This document shows, piece after piece, positions 25,444 through 34,591 of a DNA stretch of 58,361 bases. This DNA is from Lactobacillus taiwanensis DSM 21401 (GTDB taxonomy: Bacteria > Bacillota > Bacilli > Lactobacillales > Lactobacillaceae). The notes below the pieces were generated by a model. It was not told where the DNA came from. It searched no databases and saw nothing but the letters and a program-made list of their open reading frames with translations. Each line of letters starts with the position of its first letter. The first letter of the stretch is position 1. Location: positions 1 through 58,361 of the forward strand of contig NZ_AYZG01000020.1 of the NCBI RefSeq assembly GCF_001436695.1, read 5' to 3'. The position numbers and the translations under genes were made by a program.

Positions 25444-25746
25444 TTAAGTTAAGCTCTGTATTTTACCTTTCCAATTAAGGATGCCATCATTAATGCTAAC
25501 TAAGTGTTTGTATCCTTTAGATTTTAAAATTTGGCATACATGGTTAGAAAGGTCCCCCGACCGACAAATAAAATAGTAGGTCTCATTTTTGGGGTCATTA
25601 AAGTATTTTAATTCTTCAAAAGGAAGATTGTGGCTATCAGGAATATGTCCTGATGCAAATTCAATTGGTGTTCGTAGATCATATAAATTAATAGTAGAAT
25701 CTTTTTCTAAAATTTCTGCTAATTGATTTGTAGTAATGTTAATCAT
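25444..25746 (-). CDS. Single-domain rhodanese-like sulfurtransferase
   Basis: A 100-residue rhodanese domain counted from ATG 25746 (MINITTNQLAEILE). The GGAGGT ribosome site overlaps the ATG at 25758, so the shorter start is preferred. The active-site loop is YFICRSGDLSNHVC, with the persulfide-forming Cys in CRSGDLS. The N-terminal motif NLYDLRTPIEFASGHIPDS is the usual rhodanese hallmark. A role in sulfur transfer or redox defence is likely; the partner is unknown. Confidence 0.88.
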   Translation of the reverse strand: MINITTNQLAEILEKDSTINLYDLRTPIEFASGHIPDSHNLPFEELKYFNDPKNETYYFICRSGDLSNHVCQILKSKGYKHLVSINDGILNWKGKIQSLT

Positions 25747-25839
25747 AGTTACCTCCATTGATGGTTATTATTTAAGCAAAATTAATTGAAAATAAAGAGA
25801 ATAATTTGTGAACTTTTTATGCAGAAAGGATTAGCTAAA

Positions 25840-26961
25840 ATGACACGTCTTGTTAAAGTTAGCGGTCGCGGAGACGGAATTGATTGGAAAAGTGCACTCA
25901 AAAATTTAGAGCCAGATGACGTATTGCTCCTAGCTCCCGGATTTTATGAGTTGGATCAAGGTTTAGAAGTAAATAATATTACAATCAAGGGAACAGGTAA
26001 TACACCTGAAGAAACAGTAATTAATGGTTTTTTCGTTTTAGAGAGTAATTGCGACTTTTTTACCTTGGAAAATGTGAGTCTGCAAACAAAATCCGATCAT
26101 AATACTATCTATGTTGAAGATGATGCTGACACGTATTTAACATTGCGTAACACAACTCTTTATGGTGATGAAAATGATATGGCCGCAATTGCGGTTAATG
26201 GAAAATGTACGCTTGAATTATTTTCAAGTAAAATTTTAAATTCAAGTATTTCCTTATTTGCACAAGCTGATTTTCGTTTAACGATGAGTGATTCTGTAGT
26301 TGATTATGATTCTAAAGATTATGCCGCTGTGGGGATTCAAGGAAAAGGAACTGCAATTATTTCTAATAGTATAATTCGTGGTAATTTAAGTACATATCCT
26401 AGTTCGAATGCAGAAGTGGATTTAAATAGTAGTTCTATTTCGTATGGTTTGATTCATGGCCAAACATGGGTCAATATGCTCAATTCAACTGTTGAGAAGA
26501 ATGATGATTCTAGTTTTTATGTTTCTGATGATTCTTGGGTAAATATAGTCCAGTCTGAATTTAAGGGTGGTATTTTTCTTGATAAAAATACAAGAACTTT
26601 AATTCAAAATAGTAAAATTGATCGCTTAATTGCTTGTGACAGTGCTAAAGTAACGTTAAATAATTCAAGTATCGTTAGTCATGCAGATTTTCAGGATAAT
26701 GCAAGTGGGGATGCAACAAGAGTTGCTTTTTCAGGGAGAGATGAATTTGAATACTTTTTGGCTTTAAATGGTCATGCTAGTTTAAGTGGGAGAGATTTAA
26801 TTATTAATCCTAATGGTAGTACTTTAGCTGTTCAAGACGATGCTAAGATTAAATTAAACATTGTTTCAAGTAGTGATAAGGATCTCGAAGTAGAATGTAA
26901 TAGTAGACCTAACGTAAATATTTTAGGAATGCGTTGGGAAGCAAAGAAGAACAATGACTAA
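25840..26961 (+). CDS. Right-handed beta-helix repeat protein, intracellular, function unknown
   Basis: A 373-residue protein from ATG 25840 (MTRLVKVSGRGDGIDW), placed 10 bases after AAAGGATT. The longer frame from 25786 would use TTG without a ribosome site. Apart from the first ~50 residues (ALKNLEPDDVLLLAPGFYEL) it is a run of short beta-strand turns, each roughly 20-25 residues, such as CTLELFSSKILNSSISLF and WVNIVQSEFKGGIFLDKN, typical of pectate-lyase-like beta-helices. There is no signal peptide, catalytic motif or membrane segment. The opening resembles the start of the beta-helix/AAA+ protein at 34592 (DALNAAEAGDRIEIQ), suggesting paralogy. It lies 54 bases before a GntR regulator. 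Confidence 0.75.
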   Translation: MTRLVKVSGRGDGIDWKSALKNLEPDDVLLLAPGFYELDQGLEVNNITIKGTGNTPEETVINGFFVLESNCDFFTLENVSLQTKSDHNTIYVEDDADTYLTLRNTTLYGDENDMAAIAVNGKCTLELFSSKILNSSISLFAQADFRLTMSDSVVDYDSKDYAAVGIQGKGTAIISNSIIRGNLSTYPSSNAEVDLNSSSISYGLIHGQTWVNMLNSTVEKNDDSSFYVSDDSWVNIVQSEFKGGIFLDKNTRTLIQNSKIDRLIACDSAKVTLNNSSIVSHADFQDNASGDATRVAFSGRDEFEYFLALNGHASLSGRDLIINPNGSTLAVQDDAKIKLNIVSSSDKDLEVECNSRPNVNILGMRWEAKKNND

Positions 26962-27015
26962 TGAGGCTGTTTAGGCTAAAATAAGCTTGAGAGGATAATG
27001 AAGCGAGGTTTTATC

Positions 27016-27717
27016 ATGCAAGAACCAATGTATATTAAAATTCACAATCAAATAAAGCGTGATATTGAAAATAAAAAATATAAAGTTGGCGAGCGAATTC
27101 CTGCTGAACGGCAATTAGCCTTAAAATTTAACGTTTCTAGAATGACTTTGCGTCAGGCAATTAAAACATTGGAAGATGAAGGAATTTTAGAAAGACGCTT
27201 AGGTAGCGGGACATATGTTTCTAGTCAAAAAGTTCAAGAGAGAATGTCGGGAATTATGAGTTTTACCGATATTACGCGTGCTAATGGACAAGTTCCATCT
27301 AGTAAATTGATTTCATATCGAGTTACTAAACCTTCTTTATCAGAAAAAGAAAAGCTAAAATTAAAAGGTACTGACGATGTTTTAAGAATGGAACGTGTCC
27401 GTTCTGCGGATAATGTGCCAATCTGTTATGAAGTAGCTACAATTCCCTATAAGTTGGTCGATCGTTTTTCTAAAGAGGAAATTTCAAGCAGCTTATACCA
27501 AACCTTAGAAGAAAAGGGCGGTTATAAAATTGGTAGCGTAGTAGAAAATATTGGAGCTGCTGTTGCTAATGAAAATGAAGCTAGGTTATTATCTGTTAAA
27601 AAGGGTGAGCCATTAGTAACTAGACGGCAGGTAACAGAACTTAATGATCATTATCCTTTTGAGTATGTTCGTGCATCTTATGTTGCTGAAAGATTTGAAT
27701 TTACTTTTGAAAAATAA
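27016..27717 (+). CDS. GntR-family transcriptional regulator (HutC/UTRA type)
   Basis: A 233-residue regulator from ATG 27016 (MQEPMYIKIHNQIKRD), chosen because GAGG lies 8-9 bases upstream; 26998 has a poorly spaced site. Residues 1-70 form a GntR winged helix with NVSRMTLRQAIKTLEDEGIL and the wing RLGSGTYV. The rest is a UTRA ligand-binding domain (VLRMERVRSADNVPICYE, then EPLVTRRQVTE), which usually binds a sugar phosphate or amino sugar. The target is not evident; the neighbouring beta-helix gene upstream or a distant locus are possibilities. Confidence 0.88.
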   Translation: MQEPMYIKIHNQIKRDIENKKYKVGERIPAERQLALKFNVSRMTLRQAIKTLEDEGILERRLGSGTYVSSQKVQERMSGIMSFTDITRANGQVPSSKLISYRVTKPSLSEKEKLKLKGTDDVLRMERVRSADNVPICYEVATIPYKLVDRFSKEEISSSLYQTLEEKGGYKIGSVVENIGAAVANENEARLLSVKKGEPLVTRRQVTELNDHYPFEYVRASYVAERFEFTFEK

Positions 27718-27770
27718 AAATGCATAGTGCAGTTTAGCTTTTGATGTATTAAGCTGCATTATGCATTTTT
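27716..27770. terminator. Bidirectional terminator between the GntR gene and tagD
   Basis: A 17-bp stem AAAAATGCATAGTGCAG / CTGCATTATGCATTTTT with one mismatch, serving both converging genes. Confidence 0.85.
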
Positions 27771-28156
27771 TATTTTAAGTCTTCTTTGATTTGAGTTGTA
27801 GAAATTCCAGGTGTTCTTTCAAGATACTTAACATTGCAGTATGACTTTAGAAAATCAAATTTTCCTTCCCAATCATTTCCCATTACGAAAGTATCAATAT
27901 CATATTTTTGAACATCATTGATTTTTTGATCCCAATTCTCTTCTGGAATAACTTGGTCAACATATCTTATTGCTTCAAGAATATATTTTCTTTCTGCATA
28001 GCTATTATAGGCTTGTTTATGCTTACTGAATTCATTAAATTTATCAGTTGATAAACCTACGATCAAATAGTCACCTAAAGCCCGAGCTCTTTTTAAGAGA
28101 CGAATATGACCGTAATGCAATAGGTCAAATGTTCCATAGGTTATAATTTTTTTCAT
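27770..28156 (-). CDS. tagD: Glycerol-3-phosphate cytidylyltransferase
   Basis: A 128-residue nucleotidyltransferase that makes CDP-glycerol from CTP and sn-glycerol-3-phosphate, the donor for glycerol-phosphate wall polymers. The family motifs are complete: GTFDLLHYGHIRLLKRA near the N-terminus (HxGH loop) and ERTPGISTTQI near the C-terminus (RTxGISTT). Length matches TagD. It is divergent from the tagA-like operon. The glycerophosphotransferase-like protein at 42228 is a potential consumer of its product. Confidence 0.95.
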   Translation of the reverse strand: MKKIITYGTFDLLHYGHIRLLKRARALGDYLIVGLSTDKFNEFSKHKQAYNSYAERKYILEAIRYVDQVIPEENWDQKINDVQKYDIDTFVMGNDWEGKFDFLKSYCNVKYLERTPGISTTQIKEDLK

Positions 28157-28295
28157 GGTAGATACTCCTTATATTAGTTTCTATTCTAGCAGAAGTAGAA
28201 AAAAGTGAAAATTTTCTACTATAAAAAGTTTAGAATGCTTTTTTGTTAGAATGGTAGATAGACAATTATTTCAGCTAGAAACGGTTAAAGACAAA

Positions 28296-29033
28296 ATGAA
28301 TAAAGTTAATATTTTAGGAATAGAATTTGATAATTATTCTCTGGAAGAATTTAAGGATAGATTAATTAATAGATTAAATAATAAGTTATCAACCATGGTT
28401 GTTACAGCCAACCCGGAAATTGTTATGGCTGCAAATAAAGATCCGAAATTTATGAAGATCATAAGGCAAGATGCTGATTTAGTTACGGCAGATGGGATTG
28501 GCATAGTCTTAGGTGGAAAAATGTTAAAAACGCCAATGAAAGAGCGAGTAACGGGTTATGATTTATTTACTTGGCTTCTTGAAGTAGCAAATTTAAGAAA
28601 ATTACGTGTCTACTTAATTGGCGCAACGCCAGCAGTAATGAAAATTACTAAAGAAAAGGTAGCCGAGGTTTATCCAGGAGTAGAATTGGTTGGCGCTGAA
28701 GATGGCTATTTTAAAGATGATTTAACTACTGTTGCTAAGAGAATCGAAAAAGCAAAACCTGATATGATTTTTGCAGCAATTGGGTTTCCTAGACAAGAAC
28801 AATTGATCTCTTTACTGCGTCAAAAACAAGTCCCAGCAATTATGATGGGAGTAGGTGGAAGCTTTGACGTCTTTTCAGGTGCAGTTAGACGAGCACCTGA
28901 AGTATTCCAAAAAACGCATCTTGAGTGGCTTTATCGCTTAATTACTAATCCCACTCGATTTAAGCGGATGTTAGCTTTACCAGAATTTGTTGTTGAAGTA
29001 GAAAAATCTAAGAAGCAAAAAAATAAAAAGTAA
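28296..29033 (+). CDS. tagA: WecG/TagA/CpsF-family glycosyltransferase
   Basis: A 245-residue cytoplasmic-face enzyme that adds N-acetylmannosamine to an undecaprenyl-PP-GlcNAc lipid, the second step of wall teichoic-acid linkage. I prefer ATG 28296 (MNKVNILGIEFDNYS): the upstream ATG at 28251 lies inside a probable -10 box and lacks a ribosome site. Motifs visible are VTADGIGIVLGG, YLIGATPAVMK, IGFPRQEQL and GVGGSFDVFSG. The C-terminus is basic (SKKQKNKK). It is first of three genes, with tagD divergent, so the set looks like a wall-polymer locus. Confidence 0.88.
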   Translation: MNKVNILGIEFDNYSLEEFKDRLINRLNNKLSTMVVTANPEIVMAANKDPKFMKIIRQDADLVTADGIGIVLGGKMLKTPMKERVTGYDLFTWLLEVANLRKLRVYLIGATPAVMKITKEKVAEVYPGVELVGAEDGYFKDDLTTVAKRIEKAKPDMIFAAIGFPRQEQLISLLRQKQVPAIMMGVGGSFDVFSGAVRRAPEVFQKTHLEWLYRLITNPTRFKRMLALPEFVVEVEKSKKQKNKK

Positions 29034-29052
29034 TAGAAAGAATACAATTTAA

Positions 29053-30168
29053 ATGAAAGTTTTACATATTAATGCTGGTCTAGAAAAAGGTGGGGGCTTG
29101 TCACATATTGTTAATCTTCTGACCGAGGCTAAAATTGAAAATGCAGATTTTGAATTATTGACATTAGCCGATGGTCCTGTTGCACAAACTGCTAAAAAAG
29201 CGGGCATTAAAACTACTATTTTAGGAGCACAAAGTCGTTATGATTTAAGTGTTTTAAAGCGCCTTACGAAATTTATTAATAGAGGAAACTTTGACATCGT
29301 TCACACTCATGGAGCACGCGCTAATTTATTTATTTCAATGATTAAAAAGCAAATTAGCGCGAAATGGATTATTACTGTTCATTCTGATCCTTTGAAAGAT
29401 TTTGAAGGACGAGGGATGCTTGGAAACATTTTTACTAAATTTAATGTACTAGCTCTGAAAAAAGCTGATGGAATTTTTGCAATTACACAGAATTTTTCCG
29501 ATCTTTTAGTGGAAAAAATAGGAATTCCTAAAACTAAAATTTGTGTAATTTATAATGGTATTTTCTTTCATAAAAATAGTGAACTACCTAAAAAATATGC
29601 TCATCCATATTTCAATATTATTAATGTCGGACGAACTGAAAAGGTTAAAGGTCAGGATTTGCTTCTAAAAGCAATCAAGAATCTTAATGATAAAAATGTT
29701 CATTTGCATATTGCTGGTGATGGTAGTGAATTTAATAATTTAAGAGCTCTTGCAAGAGATTTAGGGATTAGTTCACAGGTAACTTTTCATGGCTTTTTAA
29801 CCCAAAAAGAAATTACTAAATTGTATCAGAAAATGGATTTAGCAGTTCTAACATCTTATTCAGAGAGTTTTCCACTTGTTTTGTTAGAAGCTAGCGATAA
29901 CTTAGTGCCAATTTTATCCACAGACGTTGGTGATATCGAAAAAATGATTCCTGATGAAAAAAGTGGTTTTATTGCCCAAATAGGTAATCTAAATGATATT
30001 AGTAAAAAATTGAAATTAGCAGTTACAACTAATAAAGATGACCTTGAAGCAATGGCCGAACGTGAAAAAGAGTACTTGATGCATGCATTTTCTATGAAGA
30101 ATCAATTAGTAGCAATTGAAAATTATTACAAACTTATTCTGGGTGAAAATAGTGGAAAATTATCATAA
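29053..30168 (+). CDS. Glycosyltransferase family 4
   Basis: A 371-residue GT-B fold retaining glycosyltransferase. The N-terminus has the acceptor-side motif NAGLEKGGGLSHIVNLL, the second domain begins at INVGRTEKVKGQDLLLKAI, and the nucleotide-sugar site has the EX7E motif in SYSESFPLVLLEA. It lies 19 bases after tagA and overlaps the start of the next gene, so it is in the same operon. It probably extends a wall glycopolymer; donor and acceptor cannot be predicted. Confidence 0.9.
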   Translation: MKVLHINAGLEKGGGLSHIVNLLTEAKIENADFELLTLADGPVAQTAKKAGIKTTILGAQSRYDLSVLKRLTKFINRGNFDIVHTHGARANLFISMIKKQISAKWIITVHSDPLKDFEGRGMLGNIFTKFNVLALKKADGIFAITQNFSDLLVEKIGIPKTKICVIYNGIFFHKNSELPKKYAHPYFNIINVGRTEKVKGQDLLLKAIKNLNDKNVHLHIAGDGSEFNNLRALARDLGISSQVTFHGFLTQKEITKLYQKMDLAVLTSYSESFPLVLLEASDNLVPILSTDVGDIEKMIPDEKSGFIAQIGNLNDISKKLKLAVTTNKDDLEAMAEREKEYLMHAFSMKNQLVAIENYYKLILGENSGKLS

Positions 30169-32146
30169 AAGTAATATCTTGGCAATTTTGGTTGGCTTTT
30201 TACCCTTAATTTACGAAATAAGTAGTAATATTTGGAATGGTGATAATGGCTTTTTTATTATTAGTGCAGCATACGGCTTAATTTTACTTTTGCTTGCTTT
30301 GTCTATTGATCTTGAAGATTTAGATCAATGGTTTACAGAAAAAGCGTTGAGCTATATGTCAGTTTTTTTAGCGTTAATATTGATTTTGAATAAGCTGGAT
30401 ATTTTACCCTTAGCCGAGATTGGAGCTTTATATCAATTAGCAATAATTGCTTATATGGGAATTTTGTATTTTTTGGATCGACATTTTAATACAAAAAATA
30501 TAGTGTTACTCTTAATTAATTTAAATGTTTTAGCGAATTTGTCACTTAAGGGCGCTACTTTATTAATTTTAATTATTTCTGTTTTAGCTTTTGTGTTCTA
30601 CTTAATTAGAGTAGCAATTACTTTTAGTGAACAATTACGACCCGTTTTATTATGCGTTTATTTGATTGTTCTACTTATTTCTTTAGTTTGGTATGTTCCG
30701 GAATTACCTGATTTTATTTTAAAAAATCTTTCCAGGAATATTGCAGCAGTTCTTTTATTGTTAGAAGTAATTGGTGCAATCCTTTATCTGAAAGTTAGAA
30801 GAAGATTATCGATAAACAGTCATTTGCTTGTAGGAATAATTATCTTTGGATTAGTTAATGAAATAAGTTTGATTGTTGCTGAATCAAATGTCATTAATAC
30901 TAGCTATTTAGTTTTAATATTTATTTTGGCTTTATGTATCGTTAACGTTTTTGGAAATATTGAACTAGATAGAAAACAAAGAAAAATTTCAGTTTTAATT
31001 CCTGCTCATAATAGTGCCAATACTATTGTTGAGGCTTTAGAATCAATAAAAAATCAAACTTATCGCAAATGGGAGATTATTTTGATTAATGATGCTTCAA
31101 CTGATGAAACGGAAGAAATTGTAAAACGTTATTTAGAAAATAATAAGCTGACGCTAGAATACGTTAGACAAAAAGAACATAATTATTTTAAAGCGATTAG
31201 ACATGGTCTGAAGTACGCAAATGGGGAGATTATTTTCGTTTTAGATGCAGATAAAATTTTATTTAATCAGAACGTCTTCTACCGCGCTGTAAGCACTCTT
31301 TTTGGTGAAAAGTGCGATGGGATGTTTGTAGGCATTAGAGCCATGTATCAACGGCTAAAAGATGGAAAATTTCATTTAATTCGACCGTATTATCGAAATG
31401 AAGCCAGCTTAGTAAAAACTGCTCTTGGTTTTGGAACAAATATTTATGCTAATTATGCCTTTTGGCGTAGAGAAGTATTTGAAACTAGCGTGTATGAAAA
31501 TTATTTAATTAATGGGATGCCAGCTTGGTATAATGCTAAACGTAATTTAGGATTAAGAGTAGTAAATGGAAATTTTGTTGGTTTAAGATATCGAATTTTT
31601 AAGAAAGAAAACTTAATCGGAGAAAGTTTTAGTGCAAATGATTCTAAGCGCTTATTAAAATTGTCAACAGAATTACGAACTTTGCACCATATTGTAAGTA
31701 GAATAAAAATTCCAGCCTATTCTACTCAGATAGCTGTGTATAGTGCAATTAATAAATTACATATTGCTTCTTTATGTCCGATAATTTTTAAGTGTGGTCA
31801 AACGTCCCTAAAAGAAGTAACACCATTAATTGCTGAAGATATTAAGAATTTAAAATTAGATAATTTATATTTAAAAACAATTATCGATTTTGGTAGTAAT
31901 TTTTCCCCTCAAAAAAGTGAAAAAATTACTATTCCAAAAGGTACAAAAATATATTATGGAACAGAAATTGAAGAGTTTGATCGAAGGTTAGCTACAGGTA
32001 CTTTGGATCAGTTCTACTATTATTTGATGAAAATAATTGGGTGTGGAACTACTATTTATAAAATAAGAAGGGCAGATAAGGAAAAGCTAGAGCGGATTTT
32101 AGAATTTTTCACAATTAAGGATTATGTAAAAATAATAAGTAAATAA
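30152..32146 (+). CDS. Membrane protein with cytoplasmic GT2 glycosyltransferase domain
   Basis: A 664-residue protein from GTG 30152 (MENYHKSNILAILVG). The longer TTG start at 30116 would lie well inside the GT4 gene. About nine hydrophobic helices occupy residues 8-280; a GT2 domain follows at about 285-480 with the nucleotide-binding start ISVLIPAHNSANTI, ILINDASTDETEEI and DXD-like LDADKI. The last ~180 residues are unrecognised. The architecture, membrane helices before the GT-A domain, suggests polymer synthesis at the membrane. The 17-base overlap with GT4 implies translational coupling. Confidence 0.85.
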   Translation: MENYHKSNILAILVGFLPLIYEISSNIWNGDNGFFIISAAYGLILLLLALSIDLEDLDQWFTEKALSYMSVFLALILILNKLDILPLAEIGALYQLAIIAYMGILYFLDRHFNTKNIVLLLINLNVLANLSLKGATLLILIISVLAFVFYLIRVAITFSEQLRPVLLCVYLIVLLISLVWYVPELPDFILKNLSRNIAAVLLLLEVIGAILYLKVRRRLSINSHLLVGIIIFGLVNEISLIVAESNVINTSYLVLIFILALCIVNVFGNIELDRKQRKISVLIPAHNSANTIVEALESIKNQTYRKWEIILINDASTDETEEIVKRYLENNKLTLEYVRQKEHNYFKAIRHGLKYANGEIIFVLDADKILFNQNVFYRAVSTLFGEKCDGMFVGIRAMYQRLKDGKFHLIRPYYRNEASLVKTALGFGTNIYANYAFWRREVFETSVYENYLINGMPAWYNAKRNLGLRVVNGNFVGLRYRIFKKENLIGESFSANDSKRLLKLSTELRTLHHIVSRIKIPAYSTQIAVYSAINKLHIASLCPIIFKCGQTSLKEVTPLIAEDIKNLKLDNLYLKTIIDFGSNFSPQKSEKITIPKGTKIYYGTEIEEFDRRLATGTLDQFYYYLMKIIGCGTTIYKIRRADKEKLERILEFFTIKDYVKIISK

Positions 32147-32159
32147 AATATAAGTTTAG

Positions 32160-32190
32160 AAAAGAGGCATCAAATTTGATGTCTCTTTTT
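32160..32190 (+). terminator. Terminator of the tagA-GT4-GT2 operon
   Basis: AAAAGAGGCATCAAA pairs with TTTGATGTCTCTTTT (one G-T pair), ending in T residues. Confidence 0.85.
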
Positions 32191-32216
32191 GATATCTCAG
32201 CTACTTTGATTATAAT
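32189..32216 (+). promoter_or_regulatory. Probable pncB promoter
   Basis: TTGATA (32189-32194), 16-base spacer and TATAAT (32211-32216). It abuts the preceding terminator and lies 46 bases before pncB. Confidence 0.65.
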
Positions 32217-32261
32217 AAAATACAAGAAAAAAATTATTTATTTAGTGACGAGGAAGACAAA

Positions 32262-33734
32262 ATGTTTTACCCACAAATTGATCAAGAAGATTCGTTAATT
32301 CTTCATACAGACTTGTATGAAATTAATATGATGTATACCTATTTTAAAAAGGGTGTAAGTGAAAGAAATTCAGTATTTGAAGTATTCTTCAGAAAAGAAC
32401 CTTTTGGTAATGGTTATGCAGTTAATGCAGGCTTAAGTCACGTTATCCAATATTTGAATAACCTCCATTTCAAAGAAAGCGATTTGGAATACCTTAAAGA
32501 AACTTGTGGTTATGATGATGAATTTATTGATTATTTACATAATCTAAAATTAAAATTAACTATTCGTAGTGCTAGAGAGGGAGAACTAGTCTTTGCAAAT
32601 GAGCCAATTATGCAGATTGAAGGACCTTTAGCTCAAGCACAATTAGTAGAAACTGCGATTTTAAATATTATTAACTTCCAGACCTTAATTGCAACTAAAG
32701 CAGCAAGAATTAAGGTGGCAGTAGGTAATGACGGTTTAATGGAATTTGGCTCACGTCGTGCTCAAGAAACTGATGCAGCTATTTGGGGAACTCGGGCAGC
32801 ATACATTGGTGGTTTTGACGCTACTAGTAATGTTAGAGCAGGAAAGTTATTTAACATTCCTGTTGCAGGAACACATGCGCACTCTTTAGTTGAAGCATTT
32901 AATAATGAATATGACGCCTTTAAAGCATATGCGGAAACACATAAGGATTGTGTCTTTTTAGTTGATACTTATGACACTTTACGAAGCGGAGTTCCAACTG
33001 CAATTAAAGTTGCTAAAGAAATGGGTGACAAGATTAATTTCCAAGGGGTTCGAATTGATTCAGGAGATATGGCCTATATCTCTAAGAAAGTGCGTAAGCA
33101 ATTAGATGATGCTGGTTTCCCTGATGCAAAAATTTATGCTTCAAATGATCTAGATGAAAAGACTATTCAGAACCTTAAGATGCAAGGTGCAAAAATTGAT
33201 GTTTGGGGAATTGGTACTAAGTTAATTACAGCCTTTGATCAACCTGCCTTAGGTGGTGTATACAAGTTAGTAGCAATTGAAGATAAGGAGGGCAATATGC
33301 GCGATACTTTGAAAATTTCTTCGAATGCAGAAAAAGTATCTACTCCAGGTAAAAAGCAAGTTTGGAGAATTCAGGCTAACTCCGAAAAGAAAAATGAAGG
33401 TGACTGGGTTTCACGGTATGATGAAGACCCAAGAAAATTTGATGCACTCTTCATGTTCCACCCTCAATATACTTACATCAATAAGGTTGTTACTGACTAT
33501 ACAGCTCGTCCTTTGTTACATGAAATATTTCATGAAGGTAAGTTAGTTTATCAAGAACCAACTCTAAAGGAAACCAAAGAATTTACGGCTAATAACTTAG
33601 ATGGATTATGGGATGAGTATAAGCGTAGCCTAAATCCACAAGATTACCCAGTTGATTTATCGCAAAAGTTATATGACAACAAGATGAACTTGATTAACGA
33701 TATACGCAATCGAATTGTGAAAAGAGGATATTAG
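32262..33734 (+). CDS. pncB: Nicotinate phosphoribosyltransferase
   Basis: A 490-residue enzyme that joins nicotinate and PRPP to give nicotinate mononucleotide, the entry step of NAD salvage. Family motifs include [18 protein letters not shown] at the N-terminus, [26 protein letters not shown] (catalytic His region) and [17 protein letters not shown]. Length suits the long Firmicute form. Ribosome site GAGGAAG precedes ATG 32262. nadE begins 1 base after its stop, so the two are translationally linked. Confidence 0.95.
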   Translation: MFYPQIDQEDSLILHTDLYEINMMYTYFKKGVSERNSVFEVFFRKEPFGNGYAVNAGLSHVIQYLNNLHFKESDLEYLKETCGYDDEFIDYLHNLKLKLTIRSAREGELVFANEPIMQIEGPLAQAQLVETAILNIINFQTLIATKAARIKVAVGNDGLMEFGSRRAQETDAAIWGTRAAYIGGFDATSNVRAGKLFNIPVAGTHAHSLVEAFNNEYDAFKAYAETHKDCVFLVDTYDTLRSGVPTAIKVAKEMGDKINFQGVRIDSGDMAYISKKVRKQLDDAGFPDAKIYASNDLDEKTIQNLKMQGAKIDVWGIGTKLITAFDQPALGGVYKLVAIEDKEGNMRDTLKISSNAEKVSTPGKKQVWRIQANSEKKNEGDWVSRYDEDPRKFDALFMFHPQYTYINKVVTDYTARPLLHEIFHEGKLVYQEPTLKETKEFTANNLDGLWDEYKRSLNPQDYPVDLSQKLYDNKMNLINDIRNRIVKRGY

Positions 33735-33735
33735 A

Positions 33736-34569
33736 ATGCGCCCATTACAAGAAAAAATTATTGCTTATGAACATGTATTACCAAAAATTGATCCTAGAGA
33801 AGAAATTCGTAAATCAATTGATTTTCTAAAAGATTATTTAAAAGAAAATCCATTTTTAAAGAGCTATGTTTTAGGAATTTCTGGTGGTCAAGATTCAACC
33901 TTAACTGGGAAACTTTGCCAAATGGCAATTGAGGAAATGCGTGAAGAAACGGGTGATGATTCTTACCAATTTATCGCTGTTCGTCTCCCTTACGGTGTTC
34001 AAGCTGATGCAAGTGATGCGGCAGATGCAATTGCCTTTCAAAAGCCTGATCAAGATTTAATTGTAAATATTAAAGAACCTGTTGATGCCATGGTTAAAGT
34101 TGTTGAAGCAACTGGTCAAAAAATTACTGACTTCAATAAGGGTAATATTAAGGCACGTCAAAGAATGGTCGTTCAATATGCAATTGCTGGTGCAAATAAT
34201 GGAGCAGTTGTAGGAACTGATCATGCAGCTGAAAACTTTTCTGGATTTTATACTAAGTATGGTGATGGTGCAGCAGACCTCACACCTCTTTTCCGCTTAG
34301 ATAAACGTCAAGGAAAAGCAATGCTTAAAGAATTAGGTTGCCCAAAGCATTTATATGAAAAAGCACCAACTGCTGATTTGGAAGAAGAAAAGCCTGATTT
34401 ACCAGATGAAGTAGCTTTAGGAGTTACTTATCAAGAAGTTGATGACTACTTAGAAGGTAAAGATGTAAGCGATAAGGCAGCTGAACAAATAGAAAAATTG
34501 TGGAAAAAGAGTGAGCATAAGCGTCACTTGCCAGTAACTATCTTTGATGATTTTTATAAGAAAAATTAA
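33736..34569 (+). CDS. nadE: NAD synthetase, ammonia-dependent
   Basis: A 277-residue synthetase that amidates deamido-NAD to NAD using ATP and ammonia. The PP-loop motif is [15 protein letters not shown] near residues 48-62. Downstream are [20 protein letters not shown] and [15 protein letters not shown], both typical of NadE. No glutaminase domain is present, as expected for this short form. It forms an operon with pncB, and a beta-helix/AAA+ gene follows after 22 bases with no terminator between. Confidence 0.96.
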   Translation: MRPLQEKIIAYEHVLPKIDPREEIRKSIDFLKDYLKENPFLKSYVLGISGGQDSTLTGKLCQMAIEEMREETGDDSYQFIAVRLPYGVQADASDAADAIAFQKPDQDLIVNIKEPVDAMVKVVEATGQKITDFNKGNIKARQRMVVQYAIAGANNGAVVGTDHAAENFSGFYTKYGDGAADLTPLFRLDKRQGKAMLKELGCPKHLYEKAPTADLEEEKPDLPDEVALGVTYQEVDDYLEGKDVSDKAAEQIEKLWKKSEHKRHLPVTIFDDFYKKN

Positions 34570-34591
34570 TTAGTTTTTTCTTGGAGGAAAT